Below are positions 24,220 to 37,630 of a DNA stretch of 64,000 bases, piece after piece. Source of the DNA: Lagopus muta (taxonomy: Eukaryota; Chordata; Aves; Galliformes; Phasianidae); NCBI RefSeq assembly GCF_023343835.1, contig NC_064437.1, positions 14,868,501 to 14,932,500 of the forward strand. The letters are read 5' to 3'. The stretch's first letter is position 1, and each line of letters starts with the position of its first letter. A program made the position numbers and the translations under genes. Under the pieces are notes generated by a model that saw nothing but the letters and a program-made list of their open reading frames with translations, made no database searches and was not told where the DNA came from.

Positions 24220-26350
24220 TCGTTAGGCGTGACAGGATTTACGGTGACACAGTTTGGCTTCCTGCACTCCTTCCCTTCCATGGCTCCCAGCTTGCGGGCA
24301 CACAATGAAGCCGTCCCTGGGGAGCAGCTCCCTGTGCTCCCAGTGCCTGCCTGCGCCATGTGAGAAATGATGCTGCGAGCCCTGGTGCTGACGCAACCCT
24401 CGATAAATCTCTCTGCTCAACGCGATGCACTTGCGCTGCTCACACTTCGTATGGTATGTGTTCCTCACTTCTTCAGGTTGGGAGCAATGACACGATGTAG
24501 CAAGGATGTGGAGGGCTGGGACAGCTGGTCCACTCCCTGTAGCCTCACAGGAGATAGCATCTTGGGTCTCTCCCATTGGGATGGGCACGGAAATGCTGGC
24601 CAAATGGCAAAGGGGTCCTGGGGCAGCGAGGCCACACTGTCAGCACTGATGTCACCTGTTCTTTAAAGTCTGTTGTTGCAGGGCAAGCTCAGGACTGGAA
24701 TGAGCTGAGCTCTGACAAACCTCATCTTTCAGTTTCCTTAGGATGTGTCCAGGGAAGGAGGCCCTAAGGAGCCAGAGTCCAATCAGCTCGTGAGGCTGCG
24801 CCTGATCAGCAACAGCTTCACATGCTTGGCAGCAGACTGCAACAAGACAAGAGCCAGGTTGTAGCTGTGGGGAGCTGTCAATAACCGCTCTGGAAGGTTT
24901 GTTGTAATATGCTGCATGTGAAAGTGCAGACAACCAGATTGCCTGTCCTCTTCTCATTTGGAGTGTGTGTTAAACCCTGAAGTGAAGAAGAGCAGTCTTG
25001 TTTCTTTTTCCCTTGTGATTATCTCAGAAATGCCCCTCCTGCCAAGGGCGGAGATCTTCCCCTAGCCATCTCCTTCCCAGTCAGCAGTGGGAGAGATGGT
25101 CCTCATATGAAGGCCAGGGTCACTGCAGGAGCACAGAAGCAGAACCAGGAGTGCTGAGAGGTGAGGACAAGCCCTCATTTTCCTCCTGCAGCTGGGGTAG
25201 CGCCAGGGCAGGACCAGGCAGACTGTCCTGCTGGGGGGTTGCTTGGCAAGACAGGTCCATGCAGGCCCACCTCCACCCACCAGCACCCACACAACCCCAG
25301 GTTCTGATCCTGGTTTCCCATCTCATGTCCTGCTCTTTCTGCAGCCAAGGACCTGGCAGTCAAACCCAGGCCGGACCTGCCCTGTCTCCCCACTGGGATA
25401 AGAGAAGGCCTGTGTGCTGCAGGCAGACATGAGGTTTGGCAAAGGTGCAATGGATGGCAACTGGTCCAGAGCTTCCACAAATCCCAGCCCATCGTGACGA
25501 CTTTGCTTCCAGCCCCCTGGCTCCAGGTTTGTCTGGCGCAGAAGTTTTTATCACTGTCTCAATACTAAACAGGCTGTCCTGTGACTGGTCTGCGGCCAAC
25601 TGCATTTGCTCTGTCAAGTAAACTTTGATGCTAGTCATGGTTGTTTGCAGGTCCATGGTGGGTCCTCACGCTTGGGCTGTCTGTAGATGCATAGGCTTGA
25701 AACGGTCTTCCACTGGGCCAGGGAGGGTCTGGATGTACCCAGATGTTGTTCCTCCAGTGAGAAAACAAAGACCATAACCTCAAGGAGCACTACAGTCATG
25801 ACCAGAGGGGTCTGGTGGCTCTTGGCCAGGGCAGAATTCCCAGGCACTAACCACAGACTGTGCAGGCAAGGTGTGTAATCCCAGGGTGTGGAGGTAAAAC
25901 ACCTACACTGCAGACAAGCTTGAACCTTTCTGCTGTCAGGCATGATTTTATCAGTCCATCCTCTCCTCTGCTGCCAGGACTCATGAAGCTGCACCTAAAC
26001 TGGGGGAGAGTCTGAGCGGCTTATCCAGCAGCACTGTCCATGTGGTGTAGTAGCAGTGGAATGGGCACTGGAAAAGGCAATGGCCAGATGGTGCTTCCTT
26101 CAAAACCATTTGAGTATCTACAGGACGGTTGGGATACGTGTGTCTGTGCTCCTTTACAATATTGCCATGGCTGGCTGGCTGGCACATGACACAGACGGGC
26201 CCTTAGTTACTTCCAATGACTGGCAGGTCCCCCCGCACAGCACAGAGGCAGTGAGGGAATTCCCTAAGGTTGCCAGATGCAATGAGAGCCACAGAGCACG
26301 TGGAGACTGCAGCCAGGAATCTCGCTAACACACGTCTTGCTGCCAGCCTT
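24220..26350. other. GC-raised segment of unknown origin with broken minus-strand frames
   Basis: The base composition shifts towards GC relative to both flanks. Minus-strand frames follow each other with small overlaps: 26187-25981, 25994-25635 and 25656-25360. The middle one has a hydrophobic stretch (LVMTVVLLEVMVFVFS) and the next a polar helical-looking stretch (TSIKVYLTEQMQLAADQSQD). I do not recognise a family. It could be a decayed retroelement, a pseudogene of a membrane protein, or chance in GC-rich DNA. No long terminal repeats, primer-binding site or splice pattern could be established by eye. Confidence 0.25.
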
Positions 26351-27620
26351 GCGTGATCCTGCAGACGTGCACTGACTTGATTTGTTGTGCTTTTGCATTT
26401 CTGGAGTAAGAGGGCTACTCATCTGCCAGAGGTATTTTTTCACATGAATTTTATGGAGTGCGGTAAATAAGCGTTGATGCTGTGTTGAATTAAAATTGAA
26501 CTAAGATGTAACCCTTGCCTCTTGCCAGTTGGGGTCATGTGGCACTGCTAGGTTGGCTTGTGGAAACTGAATGCAATTGTATTCATTCAGTAAAATATTT
26601 TGGCAAAGCTATAGCATCCTGCTTCCTTACTGTGGGCAGAGGGTAGTTCAGTGAGCAGAGAACTCCGGTGCCGTCACAGGGTTACCCTTCAGACTAGTTG
26701 CTGGCTGCAGCTAAAGGCTAAATGGGATTTTTACAATTCCAGAACAAGTTACAAACCAAAACAAAGTGCAAAGTAATCCCCCTGGCAGACAGTTACTTGG
26801 GGAAGCTGAAGTGTCAAGAGCTGGTGAGCTCTGCAGCCTCTGTGCCAGCCTCTGCTTGAAGATGATGCTGCAGTGAAGCAATTTCCTTGCCCCCTTGGCT
26901 GCAGCAGCTCTGCACTGTGGGTGCTGAGCAGGAGACTGCCATGCCCAGTGGGGTAGGATTTATTGTTGTCTTTAAATATCCTTTAAAGCAAAGTAAGCCT
27001 TTGGGGAATTCTACCCCTGTTGTTCTAGCAAACTGAAGAGTTTCTACAAAGCCAAAAACCTGAGCATCTGTTTCATACCTTCAAACAGAAGTGTAATCAC
27101 CTGAGCCATGCTCTGCAAAGCGTGCACTTACCCAGTGGAAGAGCAACCCAGCAGTTCGGATTTGGGGCTGGGTTGGGCAGCGCCCGCTCCTCCTGTGCTC
27201 ACAGGGTCTTCATGCCAAGGGTCTCCATGTGAGTGGCCTGATATGCTGCCGTGGGAGCCATGTCCTTACCTTGCCCAGGCCAGTGACTGTTTCTGAGGCG
27301 TGGGGGACCAGTGTGCACGGGCTTTGTTGGGACTCAGGCTGCTCCTGGGCCCATGTTGATGCCGCAGGGAATGGGGAAGTGGGAGAAGTAGCAGCGTTGC
27401 CATGGCAGTCTGGCAGCAGGGATGTAGGCTCTTTTTCTTCCACTTTTTAACTCACTGGGAGCCAACACAAAGGGTTGTGAGGCCCTGGGGAGGCAGCAGG
27501 ATAGGGCTTGGGCAGCCCCAGTGCCAAGATGCAGCATGGCCTTGCCTCCCCAGCACTCAGTCTGCCTTTAGGACAACTGGGGTTTTCATGTAGGGAAAAA
27601 GTAGTCTGTGTTTACCGAAG

Positions 27621-27708
27621 CTTCTCTCCTCTCTCCTCTCTCCTCTCTCCTCTCTCCTCTCCCCTCTCCCTTCTCCCCTCTCCCCTCTCCTTTTTTTCTT
27701 TTTCTTCC
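27621..27708. repeat. 88-base polypyrimidine tract with 7-bp minisatellite (CTCTCCT)
   Basis: From 27624 the unit CTCTCCT occurs five times exactly. Four further units carry C/T changes (CTCCCCT or CTCCCTT), and a C/T run continues to 27708. The whole 88 bases contain no purine on the plus strand. Such homopurine/homopyrimidine mirror-like tracts can form triplex DNA and vary in length between individuals. Confidence 0.95.
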
Positions 27709-29529
27709 AATTTTGCAGCTGTAATTCCCATTAGAAAGGCTGATTCTTGCTGATAAAGGCAGGAGGCGAGGTCATTGCTCCTAAGGGAAGTTACACATAA
27801 ATATGAAAGATGTTGCTGCTCAAAACTTAGAGATTTCAGACCTGATTGTTTCTCTGTCCCAGATTTTGCAAAACATTTATTGACATTTCTTAATTTTTCC
27901 CGGGAAATTAACCTGACTCCTCTGACAATCTAGAAGATGACTGAAGTAGTGCATCTCCTGTGGCCAGTCAGGCTGCCTGTGTGTCCTGATTCCAGCAAGG
28001 GCAACATGCCTAAACACACCGGTAACAACGTGAAGCGATCAAGTACAGGTGGGGCCTATGTCAGGTGTCCCCACCGGCAATGTCACCATAGCTCTCCTTC
28101 TCACTGCTGCAGGTCTGCTCCTTCTGCCAGGAGTGAGCCCTGACCTTGTTTTTGGCTGAGGATATTATGAGTTAGGAATTGGAGGATGAGGAATAGTTGT
28201 TGGCTGAGCCATTCAGTAGCTTCCAGGGATAGGAGGCTCAGTGTTACTGGCAGGGATTGGGTCCCCTGATCAGACCCTTTGGTGGGAGCGCTGCTCCCTC
28301 CTCCTCTCTGGTTCTTGGCTGCCACTGCCAATGGGATTCTCAGTCCTAAGTGCTTATAGCCCAAAGTGCCCACAGTCAGAAATTGCCCTCCCTGGGTGCT
28401 GAAGTGTGTTTGATTCCAGCAGTTGGGTGTAACCCTCTGTAATGCAGAAACCAGCTGAAAAGTTGCAGCCAGGATTTTGTACAGGCTCAGACACTACCCA
28501 AAGAAAAGTGAGCAACGGCCCCCAGATCAATCATTAATAACAATTGTGAATGTTTTCCCCTGACAGGAGCAGAGACAAGCTTTAACTTCATCTAAATCCC
28601 ATTTAATCGGCTTTCCAAAGCAGCCTTAAAGAGAGACTGGAAACCCAATCAGAATCCATCCATTTTGTGCAGTGCTTGTTTAGAAGTTACGCCTGCGAGA
28701 TCCGCCCAGTGTGTGAGTGTGCCTTCCTCACAGAGCGACTGCCTTAACATCATCATTCCATCAGAGATCACTCAGCTGTTGGGGATCTGTGATAACAATG
28801 ACTTAGAGCCAGGCCAGCAAGGAATTCAGACAAACTGCCCCAAGCTGCCTCCATCACATGTACTTTTCCATTTTTCACACTCTTTGTGTCTGCAGCATAG
28901 AAGGTTCTTTTCACTCCTATAGTTATGTGTTTACAGTTGCTCCAGGCCTCCAAATACACCCGGCATCAAACTCTCTCTAATTATAAGAAATACTTTCAGT
29001 TTTAGGAGCTGAAACCAAGTGCCGTTCCTGCTGTGCTCTGCCTACCCTGCAGCTCCATGCTGGGTTTTGGTTCCATCTCAATATGTGTTCTAGTGCTTTG
29101 GTTGCCTTCCAAAACAGCCAGGCTGACTTGCAGCTCCTTAATAATGTGGTGTCCCTGAGCACTTTGTTTTAAGGTCTTTAATGTATTATTTGCCATGGGT
29201 GCAGAGAGAAATGCAATAGATGCCAGATTTATTATGCCTTACGGAGCATTCTGTGATTTTTTTCCTCATTGCAGTTCACGTGAAGAAGTTTGTTTATATT
29301 GCAGAACTTCAAAGCGTTTGAATTCAATTTTGCTTTTCCTTTTAAGGCTGTGGAAGGGAGAGGTGAGACCCCAGGGTGTGGGCTTCAATCGTGTCACCGA
29401 GGGGCAGACTGTGACATGGAGGCTGGGGGGAGGAACGGGTGGGACGCTTCATTGTGTAACAAACTCCCATTTGATCCAAATGGCAACTGCAAATACACCA
29501 GACACTAGTTAATCTGATGTGTCGTGGTA

Positions 29530-29752
29530 GGAAAGGCTCAGGTTGGATATTAAGAAAAGTTTCTTCTCAGAAAGAGCAGTGAGGCACAGGCACAGGCTGT
29601 CCAGGGAGGTGGCAGAGCGAATGTCCCTGAAGGTGTTCAAGAACTGTGGAGATGTGGCACTGAGGGATGTGGTCAGTGGGCATGGGGGGGAGGGGTTGGA
29701 TCTGAGGATCTCAGAGGTCTTTTCCAACCTTAATGATTCTATGGTTCTGTGA
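29530..29752 (+). mobile_element. CR1 LINE, short 3' fragment (galliform type)
   Basis: The sequence follows the terminal part of a chicken-type CR1: 'aggttggatattaagaaaag', 'tttcttctcagaaagagcag', 'aggctgtccagggaggtggc', 'gtgttcaagaactgtggaga', 'ggcactgagggatgtggtca', and the ending 'tcttttccaaccttaatgat' with the tail ATTCTATGGTTCTGTG. It is close to the consensus as I remember it, so probably younger than the copy at 434-903. It is heavily 5' truncated and codes for nothing. Confidence 0.93.
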
Positions 29753-30341
29753 AATGCAACTCCAACTCTGATGATCCATCCAAAGATGATCTCTGCTCCT
29801 TCTGTCCTGTTTCCAACACCACACTGGCACGTGTCCTTTGTTGGGGGCACAAACACATTGGGGCCCATCTGGCTGACCCCAGTGGCTCTGCATGGCCACA
29901 CAGACGCTGCAGCCCACCCTTGGCACTGTGGAGCTATGTGGGCATCCGCAAAGGGCAGAGCTGAAGTCTGCAGGGAAGAGGAAGGAGGTTTTCCTGCTGC
30001 TTTGGTTTCTGTTCTTTCTTTTTTGAAAAAATCTCAAAGCTGTCTATTCTTGCTGCTATTCCTCCTTAAACCATTCTTTTTCTCCTCCACTTGCTTTGAA
30101 AGATTTTTATTCCCTCATCTTGTTTCTCAGAGCCTCTCCTTTTCCTGGTTGCTCCGTCACTGAGGGTAAAAGAAGTCCCAAAAACAAAAACAACAACAAA
30201 CAAAAAACCCAGACTTACAGGAAAAGGTCGGCTATTTCTGAACTTCCTCTGCAGCACTTTATTTCTGGATCCTTCTATACCCGGTGCCTTCTGCCTCCTA
30301 CCTGCGGGGCCTCAACACACTGACATCCCAAGTGCTGTGCC

Positions 30342-30361
30342 TGGGGGGGGTGGGGAGGGGG
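30342..30361 (+). other. G-run motif, potential G-quadruplex
   Basis: A run of eight G, T, four G, A and five G within 20 bases. The eight-base run can supply two G tracts, so a four-tract quadruplex with very short loops is possible. No gene is known at this site. Confidence 0.6.
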
Positions 30362-33300
30362 AGAGGCACTTACGTTGCTCTTAAAAGCAAAGGAAGAGCC
30401 TCAGCTAGCTGAGGAAATGTAACCTCTCCTGGAGAGGTGCCAACCTGGGGGACGGGTTCTCTTCTGAAAGATGCTGGAGACATCTTGTACAAGCTCCCCC
30501 TACAAGCACAGAGGAAAATGTCTCCATCAGCTGCCAGAAGGGACTCACGCAGGAGGAAGAAGGTGGGTCTAAAAGCAAGCTCTAGGGGAGGGATGGAGGG
30601 CTGCACCTTCCTCCTTCACACTGCAGGAAGAACATCAGGATTGAAAAACAGCTTATTTTTCTCGAAACAAATTGCAAATAACTGGAGGGCTTGAAGTGCC
30701 TGATCTATTTATAATAAAGTCAGTGGGAGGTTTAATTTGCTTATTTTCCTAACACTTAATAAAATATCTGGCAAACAGAAGTGAGAAAACCACTTACATT
30801 AAAAATTTTGCATTCCCAATTCTTCAGCAAGCCTTCAGCTGCAGTTCTGGTCATCAGTGGGGATCTGGAATTCAGAGTCGAAAAATAAATGCTCCAGAAA
30901 AATGCTGTGAACAAAGCTGCTAGGCCTATTTCCTGTCAACAGAAAGCAATCCCCAGCTCTTCCAAGGTAACTTCATGTAACTTCAGCAATTTACTTATGC
31001 ATTTATTTATTTATTTAAAGGAAGAGTTGTTATGAAGCTCAGCCCAGAAGCTGATGCAGTGCCAGTGGAGCTGATGACGTTGTCAGCCCCAAAATGTGCT
31101 GAAAGTCCACATAGGGAAGGAAACATTGTCAGCAACTATTTGTATTCACAGAAGCCTGTGAAGCATTTCAGAGCACTTAAACGAGATTGGGTAGAGGAGC
31201 TGTATTTCTATCGTGTGTGTGATTTGTGATTTTCCTTTCCTGTGTACCAGCCACGGCTCATAAAGAAAGAGGGACTTTGCATCAGAGCTGTGAGAGCCGT
31301 GCTGCTGCTTGCTCGGTGCTGGAGCAGGCTGTAGGGCCGGCCGTGCTGGCGCAGGTAGGCTGGGTTTCTCAGTCGTTTGTCACTGTCTCTGTGCCCTGCT
31401 CCCTTGGGCTGCAGTTTTCTGTGGTCTTCCTTCAGCCAGTGGTTCCCACACTCTCAGCACTTTTGTAATGCAGATGAGCCTCACTCTCCCTCTTCCTTGA
31501 ACTGCACTGTGCTTGGAAAGCTCTGAGAAACGTTCATCTCCTGAGGGCAGGAAATTCCCAAAGCCCCCTGTTAGCAGCCTATGATCAAATCCTGGCAGGC
31601 TCTTCGGCTCTCTGTCCTGCTTTCTCTCACTCACCTGACGTTTACCCGTACTTCCTATTGGTGCTGCAGCAGCTGAAAGGCATCTGGTCAGTGTCAGCAG
31701 TTATCTGCCTTTTTTTCTTCCTACTGTGCCTCATTACATATGCTCACTAACTCAATTCTGTTTTGAAAGGAAACATATGAGAAATTGACTGGCAAGGCAT
31801 CAGCAGCTGCCAGAACTCCAAGGGAAAAGAAATCCATGAGCTAATGGAGTTAGTAGCAACGCAAACCTGGACACGACTACAAACTGCTTCAGCACGTGTG
31901 ATCCTGAAAAAAGAGAGAGAGGGTCAAGGGAACTGGGAAAGCTGGGAAGAAAGCTGGGGTATTGCCCGTGGTGTAGCACAGCTCAGTATTTCCACTGCCT
32001 TTTATTTTTTCTTTTTTTTTCCTTCTTTTTTCTTTTTCTTTGGGGAGGAAGGGAGCAGTGTGGTGGGAGGAGGACATGTGACACAGATGTTCCCTAGCAC
32101 TGGGGAGACATTTGTTGTTTTAAGACTATCCATCCCTGACCTCAGTGCTGGGGCAGGTTCCTCAGTGTGCTGCAGTGAGGGCCTGGTGCTGCCAGGCAGC
32201 CCTCAGGCTGAGGACATCCCACAGGGCTGTGGGAGAAGGCTGGGTGCAGCCTGAGTGACCACAGTCAGCACTCAGAGCCCTGAGGTCTGTCAGCTGCTGC
32301 TCACAGTTACAGTTCCTGTGCTCTCCCTCCCCAGCAGCCTGATTGTGTTTCAGCACAGAGAGGTGCTGCTCTTTCCCACCTAGCTTTTTGTCTGGCCAGA
32401 ATGGAGAACTTGGGTACCTGCAGGCTGATGGCATATGGATGTGCTTCCTGGGACAGCCATACAAATGGTGCAGCATGAGGGATGACAACTCTGTAAACCA
32501 TTTGGCTGCAAAGCAGCCCTGGATCAGCAGCTCTTGCAGCAGCTCTGTGCTGTGATGCTATTGTGGATTGTTCTTCTTATCTTGCTGATTGTAAAAGCAA
32601 CAGCAAAGCTTTTCTTAAGGCTTTTTTCTTCTTCTTCCTTTATTTTTTTTTCTTAAAAGAAAACAGATGGTCCAGTGCTCTGCAGGCACTGTGGAGATAA
32701 GTGAGTGTCCTTGGCCACAAAATAAAATCTCCTGTGTTTTTTTTTTCAGGTCCCATTTCCTGCAGCACTTGCCTGGCTCAGCGCTGAGTCTGTGCTGCAC
32801 ACTGGGCACAGGGAGAAATCTTTCCTGGTTGACTCTTCTGGACTGACTTTCCGAGGCAGGAGCTGGAAACCACCACGTCATCAGCGTTTCAGCACACAGA
32901 GATGCTATAAATCCCAGTGAATGAGGCCCACTGTGGAGTGGTTACTTTCAGGCATACTGCTACCAATCTATCCAGAGAGAGCTGGTCTCTGGGCATCACT
33001 GACAGGACTTGGATAACAGAGCAGGAGCAGGGGAGAGATGTACAGGAGTCATTTAAAAATAGAAAAATATAAGTTAAAAACAAACTCTTGGATGTAACTT
33101 GAAAAATAAGCTAGTAGGAAATATGAAACAAATGCAAATATCTCCAGGTTTCTAGTTCTTCAAAAGTGATGATGGTTCAGGTGGGTGATGAGAAGCTACA
33201 GAACTATTAAATCAAAGAAAAAAAGAGAGTGTACGTACATATGTATGCATTTTGAAAGACTAATGCTGAATTATAAATACTCCTGAATCATAAAATATTG

Positions 33301-33426
33301 AGCTTGTCAGGGGTTTCTGTTGAAGGCAGAACATCTGATTTCATTTGTTCCCAGCACAGCCTGTATGAGCTATCACATTAAAAACAGAAAAAAGGGAGAA
33401 AGACACCACGATATCCTGTAGGCTTA

Positions 33427-33452
33427 AAATAATAATAATAATAATAATAATT
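33427..33452. repeat. (AAT)n microsatellite, about 8 units
   Basis: A regular AAT trinucleotide run flanked by AT-rich unique DNA. Likely polymorphic; no gene context. Confidence 0.95.
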
Positions 33453-36400
33453 AATGGCAGCTGAGTAATTATTAATGGGAATCTCAGCATGAATGGGTGT
33501 ATGGAATCAGCTCTTTCCATGCAATCATCAGTAGATGAGCTGCAAGAGGCATGGTTCTTTCTTCTCTTACAAAAGCAGTAATATTTATCATTGTGAAGGC
33601 TTATCCATAATGCAGGATAGTGGGGAGGTGTCACATTTGTAGACACAGCCTGAGGAGCACAAGGATCTGCCCAGGAAGGAAGAAGAGCCGCGAGCAGCTC
33701 AGGGAAGGTGGAGGAGGAAGCAGCTCTGACAGAATCAGTGACCTGCATTCTCAGACCACTGAATTGCAGGAAGACTTGGAGTCAGAGCGAGCAGACAGCA
33801 AATAAAGCAGAAAATCAGATTAGAGTATAATGAGCAACTGAAAGTCCTTCAGCTAGCAGCAAAGCCTTCTGCTGGAAGGAGAGGGATGGCACTGCCTGAG
33901 AAAGCAGTCAGCTCTGGGATCAAGCTGGACAACAACAGAGGTGTGTGTGATAGTATCATATGGGCTTCTCTTACTGACTTCCACTGAGTACTGCTGAAAA
34001 GAAAATGGTGTGTGGTGAAATCATTAATGCAGGGAGATACGTGAATTTCTAGCAGCAAGTGGAAAACTGAATGGCGCTCTACCAAGCCAAAACCTTACTG
34101 CTCTTGAGGGTGTGTGCATATATTTGTGATGCCCAGAAAGTCTTTGAGATGATCCAAATAACAATGATGCCCAAATAACCAAAAGGCCCACAGGAGAGGC
34201 TTATGGTGCAGAATCCTTCAGATCTCTGCATTGTAACTGCTGCAAACTCTCATGTGGATGTGTGTATTGACTAGAGAGATTTCTATGTATTTAGCTTCTT
34301 TTTGTGGATGCAAAGAGCAAGTCAAACCAAGGTAATGTTGTCTGGATTCAACATGCATCAGATACAGAAGCCATGCTTGTTTAAAGCAGTACCTCGAGGG
34401 CAGGTTTCTTTCATCTTCAGTGAGCAGGGTGCATGACTTGGAGCTAAGGACTTCCATGTACAATGCTGCCCACGGCCCTTCTGCCTGTTAGCCTGCAGCT
34501 GCACTTTGTCCTGCCCAACGGCCGCTCAGCTCTGGGAGCTGCCGTTAATTTCCCCAGGGCAAGAGAATGCAGTACTGGGTAGGAACAGAAGGTTGATTAT
34601 GCGTGTCCTGGTTAAATGTGTCCACTGGAGGCTGCTCGTGCTGCTCCCTTAACAGAAAGTGCCTGAAAGTACTGAAGCTGGAGCCGTGCTTGACTGCAGA
34701 GAGGATGTCCAGGACTGAGAGATCCATCACTGCCGATGTGAGATGGACAGGCATAACTGAGGTGGGGGACAGACACAGAGTGATGCGCATTGGGAGACCT
34801 GGCAGCAGAGCAGAGTGCTGTTAGCAAAGCCTGCTGCAAAAGGCTGCAGGTAGCTATTACCTCATCATGTAATGCTCGCACTAAACGGGGCTGCGCTGTC
34901 TCTCAGGTCACTCATGTAGCACCTGGTAATGCTGCTCTGTTCAGCCACAGAATGTTGCCTTTGACAGCACTGGGTTGCACCCCCTTTTCATCTGCCATTC
35001 TGCAAAGCATCGGTACACAGAGATAGAAAAAAAGGGAAACAGAGGATATACAGAAGTTCACTACAAGAGAATCAGACTGCTTGCTCAGATGTTTTTCTTC
35101 TCCCCCCTCTGCTTCTCTGAATTAACCCTCTCCAGTTGTCTCTATCTCTAGAGGAAGATGCTGGTGTCCAGCGCTATTTTAGACCCCCTAAGGTGCCACT
35201 TCTGCCCTCCAGCTGCTGCTTCTGCACTGACTGGTCTCTGGAGGTGCTTTGCTGGATCCAGCAGCTCCGTGCTGCCTAAGAAATCTCAGGGTGCCTCAGG
35301 TAGTGCCAGGCACCACTGGCTGCTTAGGCAAATTCTGATGGCAGCTCCTTCTCTTTTTTTTCTATGGCCCTTTCCTGTTGTTTCCTTTTTTCGTTCAATT
35401 CGGGCCTCGGTAGCACCCCAGGAAGTGATGGCTGGTGTTTCTGTAGAACTGCAGCTGCCAGCAGTGTTTGTGTTGTAGCCACAGCCACTGCAGCAGTGCA
35501 GCAAGTGGAGATAAGCAGTGCCAGCTGGTTGTGGCACAGAAAATTCTCCTTCCTCTCCTTGAAAGGAAAGAGCAGGAAGGAAAATGATAAAGTAGAGAAG
35601 CGTTCATTCCAGCTGTGGATTCAACTGCCCTGCACAAGCAGTAATCATCAGCACTGGAGGGCAAAGACCTTGCACAACATCTTTCCTTTGCTTCAGCAGA
35701 TGTCCAGAGCCCACTGGTGAGTGAGGACAGGGGTCTGAATGGGACAGATCCAGTGAGGATCTCCTCTGAGGGAAGGACTTGCATAACAAGCCCTTGTCAC
35801 CTCCTTTCTGCTCAATATTAGGAAAATTTTTATGATAAATCCATTAATGATATGCAGTTCTTTCCCTACTGCTCCCCTCTCCCCTTCTGTCCCTGTTAGC
35901 CTTTTTAAATGTGCAGCTGCGCAATGCTTTCCCAACCTAAAAAGTAAAATCAGAAAGAAAACAGAGGTTAAAAACCCAATGTCACTCTGCAGCTCAGGCC
36001 TGATGTGGCACCAACTTAACAGTGCAGGCTGCCTGTTATCAGTTATAGAAATGGGAAAATGTTGCTTTTTCCAGATCATCATAGTGAATCCTCTGCAGTG
36101 CTGGGTGCAGGAGCGCACTGGCAGGGCAGCAATGTCCCCATAAGGCTTTGCCTGCCTGTGCTGCGTGGGGATTGTGCAAAGCTGTGCAAAGACTTATCAG
36201 ATAATTTGTGAGCAGCTGTGACCCAGACAGAGAGCGGTTGTTTTCCCACTCCTTCCTTGCATCCTGTGAGGGAGATGGGATCCTGGGCAGGGATGTAAGG
36301 GGCAAAGAGGATGTCAGCATGCATCTTCCTAAGGAATTCTTCATCTGTTTTGAAGAATTGTTCTCCCTTTTCTGTTAAAGCATATGGTTAACAGAGAAAT

Positions 36401-37569
36401 CAGCTGCATTGTGCCCTAAATCCATGTGGATACTATTTTTTTTCTGATGCAATGAAGCATTCAGTGTATAGCTCCCTATAATGTGGTCTGATAGAGCATC
36501 TTCTGTTCACCACTGTGTATGTGTTTCTTTGATTGCTTTGTGACTAATGCAATTGGAAACATATTCCAAACACAATGATGGGAAGAAAGAGAGGCCGAAT
36601 TTCCCTTCAATGCTTGCCATGTGATTATCTTTACTCGTGCGGTTTTCTGCAATCCTTTTGCATACGCTACTACTACTCACTGAGTTGAGAGTCTCCCTGC
36701 CTTTGTGACATTAAAGGAACCATTCTTTCACAGTGTGGGGTTTTCCAGGTTAGCAACAGAAGTAACATTGCATTTCTTAAAGCAGACCTTCTGCAAGTGA
36801 GGTTTGTGAACACTGGTGCCATGGGTCAAGGTCTGCTCCACCTCCACAGAGGAAGCAAACCATGGCCATTGACCCCACAGTAACCTGCCTCACCCCCAGT
36901 TGCTCTTCCAGCAACAGAGGTGTCTCCAAGGCTCTGTGTCACACCAGCATTCTGGCTGCTGACCTGTGCCCTTCGTGACACTGTGTGAGGCAATGGTTTA
37001 TCAGAGGCACAGTGAAATGCTGCAACTTACCCTAAAAATTCAAAAGACAGAAGGTGAGCTCCTAAGCTTTGATCTGCAAGTATCAAGACACCAATCTGCC
37101 TGTCCAGGTGGAGAGCTCTGTGCTCTCCATCAGTGGTATTTGGTATTTGAGGCTTTTAGGAACCCACACGCCACCTTTTTTTTTTTCCTGTGCAAGCATG
37201 AATTGAAACAAGAAGAAAATATCTGTAAGACTTCAGAGAGTGGACTTGGGAAAGAATCCTGAAATACTAAAGAGCAAATCCAGCGCATGTGTATCTGATA
37301 CACTCTGGCTTTTTCAGGCACTACTGACACCAGCTTCAAACTCTTTTTCAAATGATGAAGCCCTGGAAGGGAAAACATAAGGGTCTGACACTAATGTGAT
37401 TTGGGGATGTTGTTGTACATCTGGTCTCTGCTAGCTGAGCTGAATGGAAACACCCACTGCTCCTGCTTCTGTTCTCTCCAAGCCCAGTAGGAGGAGGTGA
37501 GGGCAAAGCCCACCTGTTGTGTGAAGGCAAGTAACCCTGGAGACAAACCCAATCCACAGCAAGGGTCAG

Positions 37570-37630
37570 AAGTTAGATGAATTTTAACTCCCAACCTAAG
37601 CCATCCTGTGATTTGATGATTCTATGATCT
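37570..37630 (+). mobile_element. CR1 LINE, terminal remnant
   Basis: Only the last bases of a CR1 are recognisable: 'ttttaactcccaacctaagc' followed by 'catcctgtgatttgatgatt' and 'ctatgatctcgtg'. The CCAACCTAAGCCAT block and the octamer-type tail support the call. The upstream limit is not visible. Confidence 0.7.
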
